DNA of 64,000 nucleotides from Chryseobacterium defluvii. GTDB lineage: Bacteria; Bacteroidota; Bacteroidia; Flavobacteriales; Weeksellaceae. Positions 17,763 through 26,952 of this stretch are shown piece by piece. The stretch covers positions 124,001-188,000 of the forward strand of contig NZ_JACHLE010000003.1 in NCBI RefSeq assembly GCF_014204415.1. The letters are read 5' to 3'. The translations under genes were made by a program, and so were the position numbers. Position 1 is the stretch's first letter. Each line of letters begins with the position of its first letter. Below the pieces are notes generated by a model. That model was not told the origin of the DNA. It made no database searches and worked only from the letters and a program-made list of their open reading frames with translations.

Positions 17763-18362
17763 TTAAAGTTTTACGTTTACAACCTGACCTTCTGCATTAA
17801 TCTCTACAAAGCTTGCTACGACGTCATTGGTTTCATAAAATAATTTAAAATCCTCGTATATCGGACGGGAGTATGATGTTACAGCCTGTCCATAGACATT
17901 GTAACCAATAGAAGTAGAAGTCCCAACCTGATTCCACATTTCTTTCATCTTACCTTGACGAACCGTCGTTTGCAAATAGTACTTTCCCGGCTTTAAGTTC
18001 CTAAACTCGAATGTCCCATCTGCGTCTGAAGCTTTTGTAATTATCCGATAAGAGTAGGCTTCCGGCGACATCATTGCCAGTGTTTTCCCTTTCTTATTCT
18101 TTTTTTGCAATTCGTGCCATTCATTAAAATATGGCGTACAAGGAAAAAGTGTCACAATAATGCCTAAATAAGTATTGTTCGGATTCTTTTTCTTCTTTGC
18201 AACTACACCGTGCAATATTGCTGTTCCCTTGTTAAGCATTTCGTCAGCCTGCTTGCTTGTAAATGTAGCCGCAGGAAAGACCGGTACGGACTCTTGCGCT
18301 TTAACAAGAATTACAAAGCCAAACAGATAAAAACCCACCAGTATTAAAAATTTTCTGCTCAT
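17763..18362 (-). CDS. Exported protein with carboxypeptidase-regulatory-like domain
   Basis: 199 aa from ATG 18362 (MSRKFLILVGFYLFGFVILV, then KAQESV). A central beta-sandwich segment, DADGTFEFRNLKPGKYYLQT, is the hallmark of carboxypeptidase-regulatory/Cna-B-like domains. It ends 4 bases before the start of the LRR gene, so both are likely one operon. A longer open frame upstream has no signal-peptide logic and is not used. Confidence 0.65.
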   Translation of the reverse strand: MSRKFLILVGFYLFGFVILVKAQESVPVFPAATFTSKQADEMLNKGTAILHGVVAKKKKNPNNTYLGIIVTLFPCTPYFNEWHELQKKNKKGKTLAMMSPEAYSYRIITKASDADGTFEFRNLKPGKYYLQTTVRQGKMKEMWNQVGTSTSIGYNVYGQAVTSYSRPIYEDFKLFYETNDVVASFVEINAEGQVVNVKL

Positions 18363-18788
18363 GATATTCGATTTTAAACAAAAATACTCAATTACGTATA
18401 TATCACAATTCCCTGAAAATAGGTATATTATCTCTCTACCGCTGATTTTATGATTAATGATTTTCAAATAAAATTCAATGTTTTTGAAAGTAATATTACC
18501 TTATCAGCAGGCAATTTTAGGCGAGCAAAAAGAAACCGGAATCGATCCTCAAAGAAGACATCTATGTTGTAGACTTATTCCTAAAGACTTTATCCGGCTG
18601 CTTTAAAGTTCTATATTGCACTTATAAAAATTCAATCTACGAAATAGGCTGATCATGTCTTCCATACATTGTATAATAGCTTTGTCTTTTAAAAAACTAT
18701 AATCGATTTCAGTCCATTATTTGTCAGTATAATTCCTTCCTAAATAGGTAAACTTTCAACGCTAAAAATAATCTGAGTTGTGATTATT
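18363..18788. other. Intergenic region, nothing certain
   Basis: About 425 bases. A short coding-like stretch near 18520-18600 may be gene debris, but no start, stop pattern or family could be assigned. The 3' side of the double-glycine peptide gene borders it. Confidence 0.3.
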
Positions 18789-18947
18789 TTAAGAATCAGC
18801 ACATATATAACATGATCTCAGGACATCAGGCCATCTTCCAGGTCTACAACAATTGCCGGGTGGACAAGCATTAGAATAACAGCTCCAAGTATCTCCTCCT
18901 TTAAGAGATTTTAATTTGCTTCTGGGAAGCTTTTTTAGATTTTTCAT
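18789..18947 (-). CDS. Cysteine-rich peptide with double-glycine leader (bacteriocin-like)
   Basis: 52 aa from ATG 18947. The leader MKNLKKLPRSKLKSLKGG ends in Gly-Gly, the cleavage site used by peptidase-containing ABC exporters. The core of 34 residues holds six cysteines (core positions 5, 10, 15, 16, 28 and 31), enough for three disulfides or other cross-links. Leaders of this MKNLKKL-S-LK-GG type occur in Chryseobacterium 'bacteriocin-like' peptides. No exporter or modifying enzyme is next to it, so those would have to act in trans. Activity is unknown. Confidence 0.65.
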   Translation of the reverse strand: MKNLKKLPRSKLKSLKGGDTWSCYSNACPPGNCCRPGRWPDVLRSCYICADS

Positions 18948-19601
18948 AATAGTGATAGTTGATGTTAGCTTCCTACTCTGTAAGCTTTTCGGATTCCGCA
19001 TAGTAAATTTACTAATTCTGATTTACTATAGCAATAGTAGAATTTAGATGAAACATCACTAACTTTAAAATCTTTTAATTGATAATCTTGATCCTGACTC
19101 ACTGATTTACATAAACATAATCATATAAAAATATGTTTAATAAAATTTCATATTATTCGTCAATAAATTATATTATCAAATATTTTCTTAAATTAGTATA
19201 CAAATTAATACACCAAAAACTTTAAACCCTCAAATTATTAATCATGAAAATTTTGTTCTTAAACCAAACCAAAAGGTAAAATCATTTTTGATTCTTATAG
19301 CTATTGCTATACTTCCGTAGAAAACAATCTCTTTGGCAATGAAGTGACAATTTACGTTCAATTTATTTGTCATAGGTTGAATCACCCAGATAGGGATTAA
19401 AGCATCCTCCTAATACCAACAATATAGCAGCTTAATCTATACAGCAGAAGAATGAAATTATCAAAGATACATCTTACTGCAAGTATCTATCTTCTCCAGT
19501 GAAGCACTCAAGTGATTGGACAGCTCTTTTCATTGTCATTGTCTGACCATTTTAATATACAATCATTATCCAGCCTATGTAAAAACCAAAAACAATATAC
19601 C
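18948..19601. other. Intergenic region upstream of terpene synthases
   Basis: About 650 AT-rich bases between divergent genes. It holds the promoters of the peptide gene and of the terpene operon. A broken short frame near 19243-19330 (ATG AAA ATT then frameshifts and stops) looks like a decayed small gene. No RNA gene recognised. Confidence 0.35.
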
Positions 19602-20615
19602 ATGAACACTGAAAATTTTAGTACCCTCGAATTACTTCACAGACAATTCAAGTACCCTTTTCCAACACTAAAAAATCCCTTTGCTGACCAGCTTCAGGAG
19701 ATTACTGAGAATCAATGGATCGACGGAGAATATCTATGGATTTATGAAAATAATCCAGACCTTCGCAAGAAGTATAAAAAAACTAAGACAGCCCATATTG
19801 CCGCTCAATGGTTTCCTACTGCATCACTCGAACGATTCAAACCCATTTGCAGATTGATGCTTTGGACATTGTATAATGATGATTTGTATGAAGAAAGTGA
19901 TCCTGATGATATTCAGTACGTGCATACGCAATCAATTGCAATATTAAATGGAGAAATAAGTGCATCGGAATCAACTATCCCTTTAGGAGCTATGCTTGCA
20001 TCACTAAGGCTGGAGCTACTGCAATTTATTCCCCAAGAGTCACTCTCCCGTTTTATTCAAATGATTAGCAGGTATTTTATAGGATTAGAAACCGAGTTGA
20101 ATTATAAAAAGAACAAAACTTATCCTAGTGTAACAGAATGTATTGCTTTGCGGGAAAATTCTATTTGTCTCTATCCCTTTCTACAGCTTACAGAAGTGGA
20201 AACAGGCATTGTTTTACCTCCGGAAATACATGAACATCCTGTGATCTGCCGCTTACAGGCTTTAGCCTGTCATTTGGTCACTTTTTTCAATGAAGTGCAG
20301 TCTGTATTGAAAGATGAAGCGACTGGAAGTAGTTACTATAACGTTGTAAAAGTAATTCAACATGAACGCCAAATGTCTTTGAAAGAAGCCTGTATGGAAG
20401 ATTTAAGACTCCATAATGAAGATCTGAAAGAGTTTGTAACTCTACAAGCTTTTTTGCCTGATTTTGGGATATGGCAGGATGCTGTTGTTAATTGGGTACA
20501 TTACATGAGTATGGTATTAAGTGGTTGGAAAAATATATCCACTAAGCTTGACCGCTATAATGCAATGGAATTTCCAGATGTATCTGAACTAAAAGAAAAA
20601 TTAAACAAAATATAA
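19602..20615 (+). CDS. Class I terpene synthase 1
   Basis: 337 aa from ATG 19602 (MNTENFSTLELLHRQFKYPF); the longer frame upstream lacks support. The metal-binding motif is NDDLYEES (around residues 92-97), the second site is FNEVQSVLKDE (around 228), with Glu in place of the usual Asp after Asn, and the C-terminal Arg-Tyr pair is in KLDRYN (~316). Length and motif spacing match bacterial sesqui-/diterpene cyclases. These enzymes ionise a prenyl diphosphate with Mg2+ and cyclise it. It is the first of three tandem synthases, 26 bases before the next. Product unknown. Confidence 0.85.
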   Translation: MNTENFSTLELLHRQFKYPFPTLKNPFADQLQEITENQWIDGEYLWIYENNPDLRKKYKKTKTAHIAAQWFPTASLERFKPICRLMLWTLYNDDLYEESDPDDIQYVHTQSIAILNGEISASESTIPLGAMLASLRLELLQFIPQESLSRFIQMISRYFIGLETELNYKKNKTYPSVTECIALRENSICLYPFLQLTEVETGIVLPPEIHEHPVICRLQALACHLVTFFNEVQSVLKDEATGSSYYNVVKVIQHERQMSLKEACMEDLRLHNEDLKEFVTLQAFLPDFGIWQDAVVNWVHYMSMVLSGWKNISTKLDRYNAMEFPDVSELKEKLNKI

Positions 20616-20641
20616 TTTAAACTCAAAAAAATTAATAAACA

Positions 20642-21649
20642 ATGACACCAGAACAATTCAATCCGAAAGATTATCTTCCGCAAGGTTATTATCCGTGGCC
20701 CGATCTGATCAATCCGAATATTGCACAAATGGAGATTGACATGAACAACTGGATTGATTATGATTATGCCTACCTGTCAGAACAGGCCAGGAAAAAGTAT
20801 AAAAAGATGGGACTCCACTTATGTACTGCCCGTATGGTTCCGAAAGCCAGCTACGAACAAACCATACCTTGCAGCAGGTTCGTGCTCAATTTTGTAGTGA
20901 TGGACGATCAAATGGAATTTGCCACTGTTGAAGAAAAAAAACGTGATTGTGAAAGGGGCATCGAGATACTTAAAGGAGCAGAACCGACCCCTGATGAAAA
21001 CGGGATGTTTCAACACCTGGCTCTTATAAGAAACGAATATAAATCTTTTATGCCCTCTGAATGGCTGGAACGGTTTACGGAAAACCTGTACCGTTGCTTC
21101 AGATATGGTGTACAGGATGAAACACCATTTAAACTGGCCCGACGCGTTCCTGCTCTGGAATACTTTATGATATTACGGGAATATTCTGTAAACATGTATC
21201 CGTATTTATACTGGGCAGATATTGAAGCAGGTTTTGTTTTGCCAAAAGATATAGAAGAACACCCGGTCATACAGCGTCTGCGGGCACTGACATCGAGGAT
21301 CGAAGCCTGGCAAAACGACTTTTACTCCTTGCGAAAAGAGTTAGGCCTCGACACAGAATTAATGAATTTGATCCTTGTTTTACAAAAAGGGCAGAAAATG
21401 TCCTTAAAAGAAGCTGTTATGGAGGCGAAGCGTATTCATGATGCTGATGTCGCCGAATTTGTAGCACTTCATGAAAATCTACCCAACTTTGGTATCTATC
21501 AGCAACAGGTATATGATTATGTGATGAGCTTAGGTATAATACTACAAGGGCTCAATACTCATTATATAAAAGACACGGAACGTTACTTAGCTGGTGGCGC
21601 TGGTTTTGCGTGGCCCGAACAAAGAGTTGCAAACGAGTACAAAAAATAA
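20642..21649 (+). CDS. Class I terpene synthase 2
   Basis: 335 aa. It has VMDDQMEF (Asp pair near residue 88), the canonical NSE site QNDFYSLRKEL (~223) and ERY (~312). Substrate binding and Mg2+ sites are complete, so the enzyme should be active. The N-terminus YYPWPDLINPNI shares the proline/tryptophan pattern of the third synthase (SYPWPTIKSPIS). Paralogue of both neighbours by tandem duplication and divergence. Product cannot be told from sequence. Confidence 0.85.
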   Translation: MTPEQFNPKDYLPQGYYPWPDLINPNIAQMEIDMNNWIDYDYAYLSEQARKKYKKMGLHLCTARMVPKASYEQTIPCSRFVLNFVVMDDQMEFATVEEKKRDCERGIEILKGAEPTPDENGMFQHLALIRNEYKSFMPSEWLERFTENLYRCFRYGVQDETPFKLARRVPALEYFMILREYSVNMYPYLYWADIEAGFVLPKDIEEHPVIQRLRALTSRIEAWQNDFYSLRKELGLDTELMNLILVLQKGQKMSLKEAVMEAKRIHDADVAEFVALHENLPNFGIYQQQVYDYVMSLGIILQGLNTHYIKDTERYLAGGAGFAWPEQRVANEYKK

Positions 21650-21759
21650 GTATTTCAAATTGCAATAAATCGGATTAGTACTTTGAAAGATTACTTTTCA
21701 TGTATATCCATAAGACAGTGGCAATATCATACATGTTAAACATTAAAAACTATTAGAAA

Positions 21760-21895
21760 ATGATACCCGAAGAATATAAACAAGAAATTACGCCCAACAC
21801 TACCTAATGAGGAAAATGGGACAACCATTCCGTGGCCCGAAAAAAAGTGGCAGCATGTAGCATATACTTTCTACACGTACTTTGACCGTAAATAA
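21760..21895 (+). pseudogene. Small remnant, possibly of a further terpene gene
   Basis: A start ATG 21760 reads MIPEEYKQEITPNTT and stops; in another frame TIPWPEKKWQHVAYTFYTYF continues to a stop at 21895. The PWP element is reminiscent of the synthase N-termini, so this may be a deleted synthase, but the match is too short to be sure. Confidence 0.3.
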
Positions 21896-21907
21896 AAATT
21901 AAGCCTG

Positions 21908-22472
21908 ATAAATGACACTTATATTATACTCGTAGATGAGCAGGACAATGCAGTAGGTATTGCAGAAAAATTAGCAGCCCATCAACGGGGCACTTGCATC
22001 GCGCTTTTTCTATATTTATTACAGATGGCAAGGCCAATATGTTGTTGCAACAAAGATACTATGATAAATACCATTCCGGTGGCTTATGGACCAATGCCAG
22101 CTGTAGTCATCCTGCACCTAATGAAACTATTGAAGCCGCTGCACAACGAAGACTTCAAGAGGAAATGGGGTTTCAGTGCCCGTTAAATAAGATATTTGAA
22201 TTTACCTATCGCAGCGAGTTGGGAAATGGCTTGATCGAACATGAATATGATCATGTATTTCTTGGGCGTTATGAAGGGAATATGTTGCCAAATCCGGTAG
22301 AAGTAAATGATTCCCGGTATTGGAATATAACTGAGATTGCCGATGCCCTGACGAATACACGTCGATGTTTACCAGTTGGTTCCGGCTGGCATTCGACCAG
22401 GTAGCGACCCACCTCAGGGAAAATAGTTATATAACAGAACGTTTTTATCAGCAAAAATTAGGGGCTGTCTAA
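21908..22472 (+). pseudogene. idi: Type 1 isopentenyl-diphosphate delta-isomerase, two frameshifts
   Basis: Three consecutive frames rebuild a complete Idi. Part 1 (to ~21993) reads IILVDEQDNAVGIAEKLAAH. Part 2 (21994-22370) has HRAFSIFITDGKANMLLQQR, the catalytic-cysteine loop LWTNASCSHPAPNE and EHEYDHVFLGRYEG with the active Glu. Part 3 (to 22472) reads FTSWFRLAFDQVATHLRENS. One base is missing near 21993 and one is off near 22365. Idi interconverts IPP and DMAPP, the precursors of the terpene substrates, which explains its place between synthases. As read it would be inactive. The start codon is also unclear. Confidence 0.8.
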
Positions 22473-22583
22473 AAAGCCTTCATTAAAAAAATCCCTGGAC
22501 TTAAAATCTGCACTATATAATCTTTCCTAGTTTTAAGCTAATGCCAAAAAACAGAATTTTTATCTAATATTAAATACTCAATT

Positions 22584-23606
22584 ATGAAAAAAACCATCCA
22601 CATACCAAAACCAAGTTATCCTTGGCCTACAATTAAAAGTCCCATTAGCGAAACCTTTTATGAGGAAGAATGCAATTGGTATGATACAGATTATCTCTTT
22701 ATGAACCCGGAATCCTTAAAAAAATACAAAAAACAAAGAATTGTTCAGGTAGGAGCTTTTATGTCCCCAACTACTGTTGACAGAGACCAATTACGTCCAA
22801 TTGGCAGATTTGCAGTATATATAACTACTTTTGACGATTATGTTGAATTGATGCCTTTAGAGGAATTAAAAATTTTCAGAGACAGAATTTTTGAGGTCAT
22901 GACCAATCAAGATCCAGACCCTGAAGAAAAAGGTATACTTCGACAAATGGCTGCTGCCAGAAAAGAGTGGCTAGCTAGTGGAATGCCTCAGTTCTGGATA
23001 GACAGAATTTCTACCAATTTTTATAAGTTTATTACCTACGGCATAATGGAAGAAACCCCTTTTAAATTTAACAAAACATATCCTTCTCTTGCCAGGTTTC
23101 TAATGATACGGGCTTATTCTATTGGTATGATCACCTATGGTGATTTAATAGATCCCGCTACTGGATTTGCATTGCCCGAATACATCTATAATCATCCTGT
23201 CATTCAACGTCTGGTAATGCTCCTTTCCAACATTATTGCAATTCAGAATGATTTTGCTTCAATAAGAAAAGAGCTCACAATAGAATCCGAAAGATTTAAT
23301 ATCATATTTATCCTTCAACATGAGTATAAAATCTCCTTTGAAGAAGCCTGTGTAGAAGGAATAAGGATACATGATGAATTTGTAAAAGAAATGGAATCTT
23401 TGTCTATATGCCTTCCAGATTTTAGCCCTTACCAGAAAGAAGTAGAAAATTATATATATCACATGAAATTAATGATAACCGGATGTAATTCCTGGTATTA
23501 CGAAGGAGGAACTCAGCGTTATAATTCAGATGGTTTTGCCCTCACACCAAACGGACAAGCTCCAACTGTCATAGATTTTGATATAAAACATGTTTCTCAA
23601 AAATAA
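22584..23606 (+). CDS. Class I terpene synthase 3
   Basis: 340 aa. TTFDDYVELM (Asp pair near residue 84), NSE site QNDFASIRKEL (~221) and QRYNSDG (~311) are all intact. It begins MKKTIHIPKPSYPWPTIKSP. About 110 bases after the broken idi, so it may be read from its own promoter. The C-terminal end FALTPNGQAPTVIDFDIKHV is longer than in synthase 2. Confidence 0.85.
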   Translation: MKKTIHIPKPSYPWPTIKSPISETFYEEECNWYDTDYLFMNPESLKKYKKQRIVQVGAFMSPTTVDRDQLRPIGRFAVYITTFDDYVELMPLEELKIFRDRIFEVMTNQDPDPEEKGILRQMAAARKEWLASGMPQFWIDRISTNFYKFITYGIMEETPFKFNKTYPSLARFLMIRAYSIGMITYGDLIDPATGFALPEYIYNHPVIQRLVMLLSNIIAIQNDFASIRKELTIESERFNIIFILQHEYKISFEEACVEGIRIHDEFVKEMESLSICLPDFSPYQKEVENYIYHMKLMITGCNSWYYEGGTQRYNSDGFALTPNGQAPTVIDFDIKHVSQK

Positions 23607-23668
23607 GAATCTTTCCAACAGGCCTATAAATGAATATAAACCCCAACCGAAAATGATTAGGGGAAGCA

Positions 23669-23818
23669 ATGAATATTCATAATAATTATGTGAAAGAATT
23701 TGATGAGTTTCTGAACAATCTTCCAGACTTTGGTTTATACCAAAAGGATATCGAGTGTTTTGTCCACTACAACACTTTAATGATCCTTGAATTGTGTGCA
23801 TGGTATTGTTTTTATTAA
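23669..23818 (+). pseudogene. C-terminal fragment of a fourth terpene synthase
   Basis: 49 codons: NIHNNYVKEFDEFLNNLPDF then GLYQKDIECFVHYNTLMI. This aligns with synthase 3 (RIHDEFVKEMESLSICLPDF, SPYQKEVENYIYHMKLMI). It lacks the metal sites and the final Arg-Tyr pair, so it is a remnant of a further tandem copy. Confidence 0.7.
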
Positions 23819-23839
23819 ATATTTTTCAATAATTTTTAA

Positions 23840-23847
23840 TAAATTTG
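23840..23847 (+). promoter_or_regulatory. Promoter -7 box of the 23870 gene
   Basis: TAAATTTG fits the TAnnTTTG consensus, 22 bases before the ATG. Confidence 0.45.
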
Positions 23848-23869
23848 ATAAGATTAAAAAAACTGCAAC

Positions 23870-24028
23870 ATGAGAAAATTTTATTTTTTATCACTTCTAT
23901 TTTTTCTTTTAATTAATAACAGCTGCAATAGCAGTAACAGATTAGAGGAAGTAGAGCCTATAGAAACTTCGTTTAGTTATAATTATGGTAATAGTACACA
24001 AAAGAGTCTAAATCAACAAATGTCATAG
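23870..24028 (+). CDS. Small putative lipoprotein
   Basis: 52 aa from ATG 23870: MRKFYFLSLLFFLLINNSCN with a lipobox cysteine, then an acidic 30-residue tail (RLEEVEPIETSFSYNYG). It has its own promoter box. Function unknown. Confidence 0.5.
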   Translation: MRKFYFLSLLFFLLINNSCNSSNRLEEVEPIETSFSYNYGNSTQKSLNQQMS

Positions 24029-24135
24029 CCATGGTGTTATAGAAATGTACACAGATCTAATACTTCAATTCAATAATTATTCATTTATATTTAGGTAATT
24101 AAAACTCAAACAGGAGAGCTGCACTTCCAGATGAG

Positions 24136-25612
24136 TCAAGGTATAATAATATTAGCTGTAGGTTTCCTACTCGCCCATTCTTCCACATATTTTTTTCTTA
24201 ATATCTTCAGAAAGGTTGGAATTTTTGAGATATTCAATCGCTTCATTTTTGTTTTGTATTCCTCCATTTTCAGTACATAGATCTGAATTGCTGTTGCTGA
24301 AGTAGGATTTTCATCAGCATTCAACTTATAGATCTCCAGAGCGTCATTTATGCGTTTTTTTTAGCAAATAATCCGCAAGATTTATAAGATCTACACTGCT
24401 ATCAAAATCAAACCTTGTATTCTTATTTTTTTTCAGTTGTCGATAATAGGCTGCCGCTTCATTAGCAGATTTATTCTCTATCAACTTTTTCATTTCATAA
24501 ACCGGGGTTGGTTTTATTAAGGAATAAGGCTGATTATACAATGCCGAAACAACATTATTCAACATATTGTCCAGTACATCTGCATGGCCAGCTACCCTTG
24601 TATTATTTAAAAAGGTAATAAAAACATCTTCTTCAGGTATTCTGCAAATCAATGCTAAAACCCATTGATTCTTCCACCGTGAACCTGAAGTGTCACACTT
24701 TTCCCTGTTTTCATAAAGTCCTTTACATTACGCACAATCCATCCATATGCGTAATTATCTATATTTGGAGTAAACATTAATCTTTTATTTTTATCAGATA
24801 ACAGAGCTGTTGCATTTAAAGCTTTGTTCCAAAGGTATAAATCATCAACAGTAGAAAATAAAGCCCCACAGGCAAATGTAGAAGATGCCATATTGATATA
24901 GCCTGAATTCATATACCCATCAAATGTAAAGATATACCCATCAGCTCTTTTAGGGATAATCTGATCAGGATAATCAATACCCGAATTATTCATTTTTGCC
25001 GGTTCAAGAATATTCTCCCTCAATACCTGTTCGTAAGGCTTCCCCGTAATATTTTCAATGATTAAACCCAGTAGAAAATAATTGGTGTTTGAATAAAAAT
25101 ATTTAGTTCCCGGTTCAAAATCTAAAGCTGTTTTAAAATGCTCTTTTGCAAATGAAAGCGAATCAAATTGGGTAACTGCCGTTTGACTTAGGAAATCGGG
25201 AGAGTCCGTATAATTGGGAAGACCGGAAGTATTGCTAAGCAGATGATGTACTGTAATTTTTCTTCCAGCAACATCATCAAACCAGGGCAGATAAACTTTG
25301 ATATTGGCTTGCAAAGAAATTTTCCCAGCCTGATACAATTGCATAATAATCATTGCTGTAAACTGTTTACTAACCGAACCTATTCTAAATTTTGTATCAG
25401 TTGTATTTTTTATATTCCATTCCTGGTTAGCTATCCCATAGCTTTTTTTAAATATTATTTCTCCTTTTTGAGCAACAAGTACACTGCCACTAAAGATATT
25501 CCGCTCTAAATTTGAATTCACAATTGAATCAATTCTCAATGCTTTATCCGATAATCTTTGCCCACACACTTGAAGCAATAAACATAAAAAGGCTTAAAAA
25601 AATCTGTTTCAT
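24136..25612 (-). pseudogene. Serine hydrolase (beta-lactamase/class C family) with C-terminal helical extension, frameshifted
   Basis: The largest intact part (24655-25578) has the SxxK motif IGSVSKQFTA, the YxN motif FYSNTNYFLL and an HGGRINGF box. The signal peptide MKQIFLSLFMFIASSVWA lies in another frame starting at 25612. After HGG the frame shifts near 24660 (RIPEEDVFITFLNN continues in a new frame). A run of eight A near 24350 shifts it again into the last part (AIQIYVLKMEEYKTKMKRL). Three frame changes, so the gene is dead unless the reads are wrong. A related intact gene stands at 26953. Confidence 0.75.
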
Positions 25613-25664
25613 TGTTGTTTCTATTTATTTAATACTCTCTTCTATAATTTTTTAATATTAATTT

Positions 25665-26918
25665 CTAACGATAATACGTAAGCTTGCGCCATATCCATTC
25701 TAAAGGTCCCTGATTATATTTTTTTAACCACAACCGGGTAAAAACCATCTGAATAATCCATATCCCCGCAATAACACCTAAAAGCTCAAACCTTGAAAAC
25801 CGATTGAATAATGCTAAGCCATAACCATAAAAAAGAACACCCAGAACTATACTTTGAAAAATATAATTTGATAAGGCTGTTCTGCCAATTTCTGAAATGA
25901 TTTTCATTTTAAAGCCTGTCAGATATTTCTGATATATCCCGTTGATCATTAAAACATACCCCATTCCTAATATTTCTTTATGAAAAGTAAATAAACAGGC
26001 TGCCCATACATTGGTAATGGGTTTATAATATTCATATGTCCAGTGGTAATATTTAAAATAATTAATGACCAAACCTGTTATGAAAATCAAAATGCTGATG
26101 CTCCAATAGTATTTCACAGAGGTATAATCGGAAAATATACCCAACCGGAATACAATCATTCCTATCATCATAACTATTAAAGATGAAAATACCAAAGACG
26201 GATAATAAAACTCACCTTTATGAACACTGATATGCCCGTAAGAGTCTTGAATTCCTTGCCAGAAAGTTTTTTTATGTGGCTTTGCATAGGCGGTATCAGG
26301 CGATTTTTTTGTAATTGCTTTTTTCCAGGTTTCTATACTTTTGATCTCTTCATCCGTTCTTTTTGATTCCGGAATATGTAGTGCTTTTAAATAGTTTTGT
26401 TCTTCAGTTTTACGTTTTAAGGCCATTTCACGGGAGCTATTAAGCGGAAAAACAGCTAAAAAAGAAATAATCAGGATCAAATATCTGTTTCTAATGGAAC
26501 GGAATGGTAGCAGTAGCAATCCGCAAATTGCATAATGATAAAGAACATCTCCATCCCAGAGAAAATAGGCATGTACAACACCTATGACAAACAACCAAAG
26601 CAGTCTTCTCGTATAAATATCCATTGCTGAAAGCCCCATGTTCTTTTTCTCTAAACGGTTTAAAAAAACCATAAATCCAACTCCGAACAGTAAAGCAAAT
26701 AGGGTGTAAAATTTCCCTTGCGTTAAAAAATACACCCAAAAACGGGTACTGTGATCCATATCACTTTTAAAACCATTCTTCCATGGGCTCCAGGGATCGG
26801 GGAATGCAAAGCTTTCTATATTGATAAAAAGAATTCCGAGGACTGCAATTCCGCGTAAAAAATCCAGAGACGGGATACGATTTACTGATTCTGTCAGTTT
26901 TATTGTACTATTTGTCAT
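25665..26918 (-). CDS. DUF418 (YeiB-like) integral membrane protein
   Basis: 417 aa, starting TNSTIKLTESVNRIPSLDFL then RGIAVLGILFINIESFAF, the usual start of DUF418 proteins, and ending RLWLKKYNQGPLEWIWRKLT, the conserved C-terminal PLEWxWR box. About ten membrane helices. The family resembles acyltransferase-like membrane proteins, but its activity is unproven. It sits between two serine hydrolases. Confidence 0.8.
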   Translation of the reverse strand: MTNSTIKLTESVNRIPSLDFLRGIAVLGILFINIESFAFPDPWSPWKNGFKSDMDHSTRFWVYFLTQGKFYTLFALLFGVGFMVFLNRLEKKNMGLSAMDIYTRRLLWLFVIGVVHAYFLWDGDVLYHYAICGLLLLPFRSIRNRYLILIISFLAVFPLNSSREMALKRKTEEQNYLKALHIPESKRTDEEIKSIETWKKAITKKSPDTAYAKPHKKTFWQGIQDSYGHISVHKGEFYYPSLVFSSLIVMMIGMIVFRLGIFSDYTSVKYYWSISILIFITGLVINYFKYYHWTYEYYKPITNVWAACLFTFHKEILGMGYVLMINGIYQKYLTGFKMKIISEIGRTALSNYIFQSIVLGVLFYGYGLALFNRFSRFELLGVIAGIWIIQMVFTRLWLKKYNQGPLEWIWRKLTYYR

Positions 26919-26952
26919 TCTGTTGGTTTTGCAATTCGGATTAGAATGTGGC

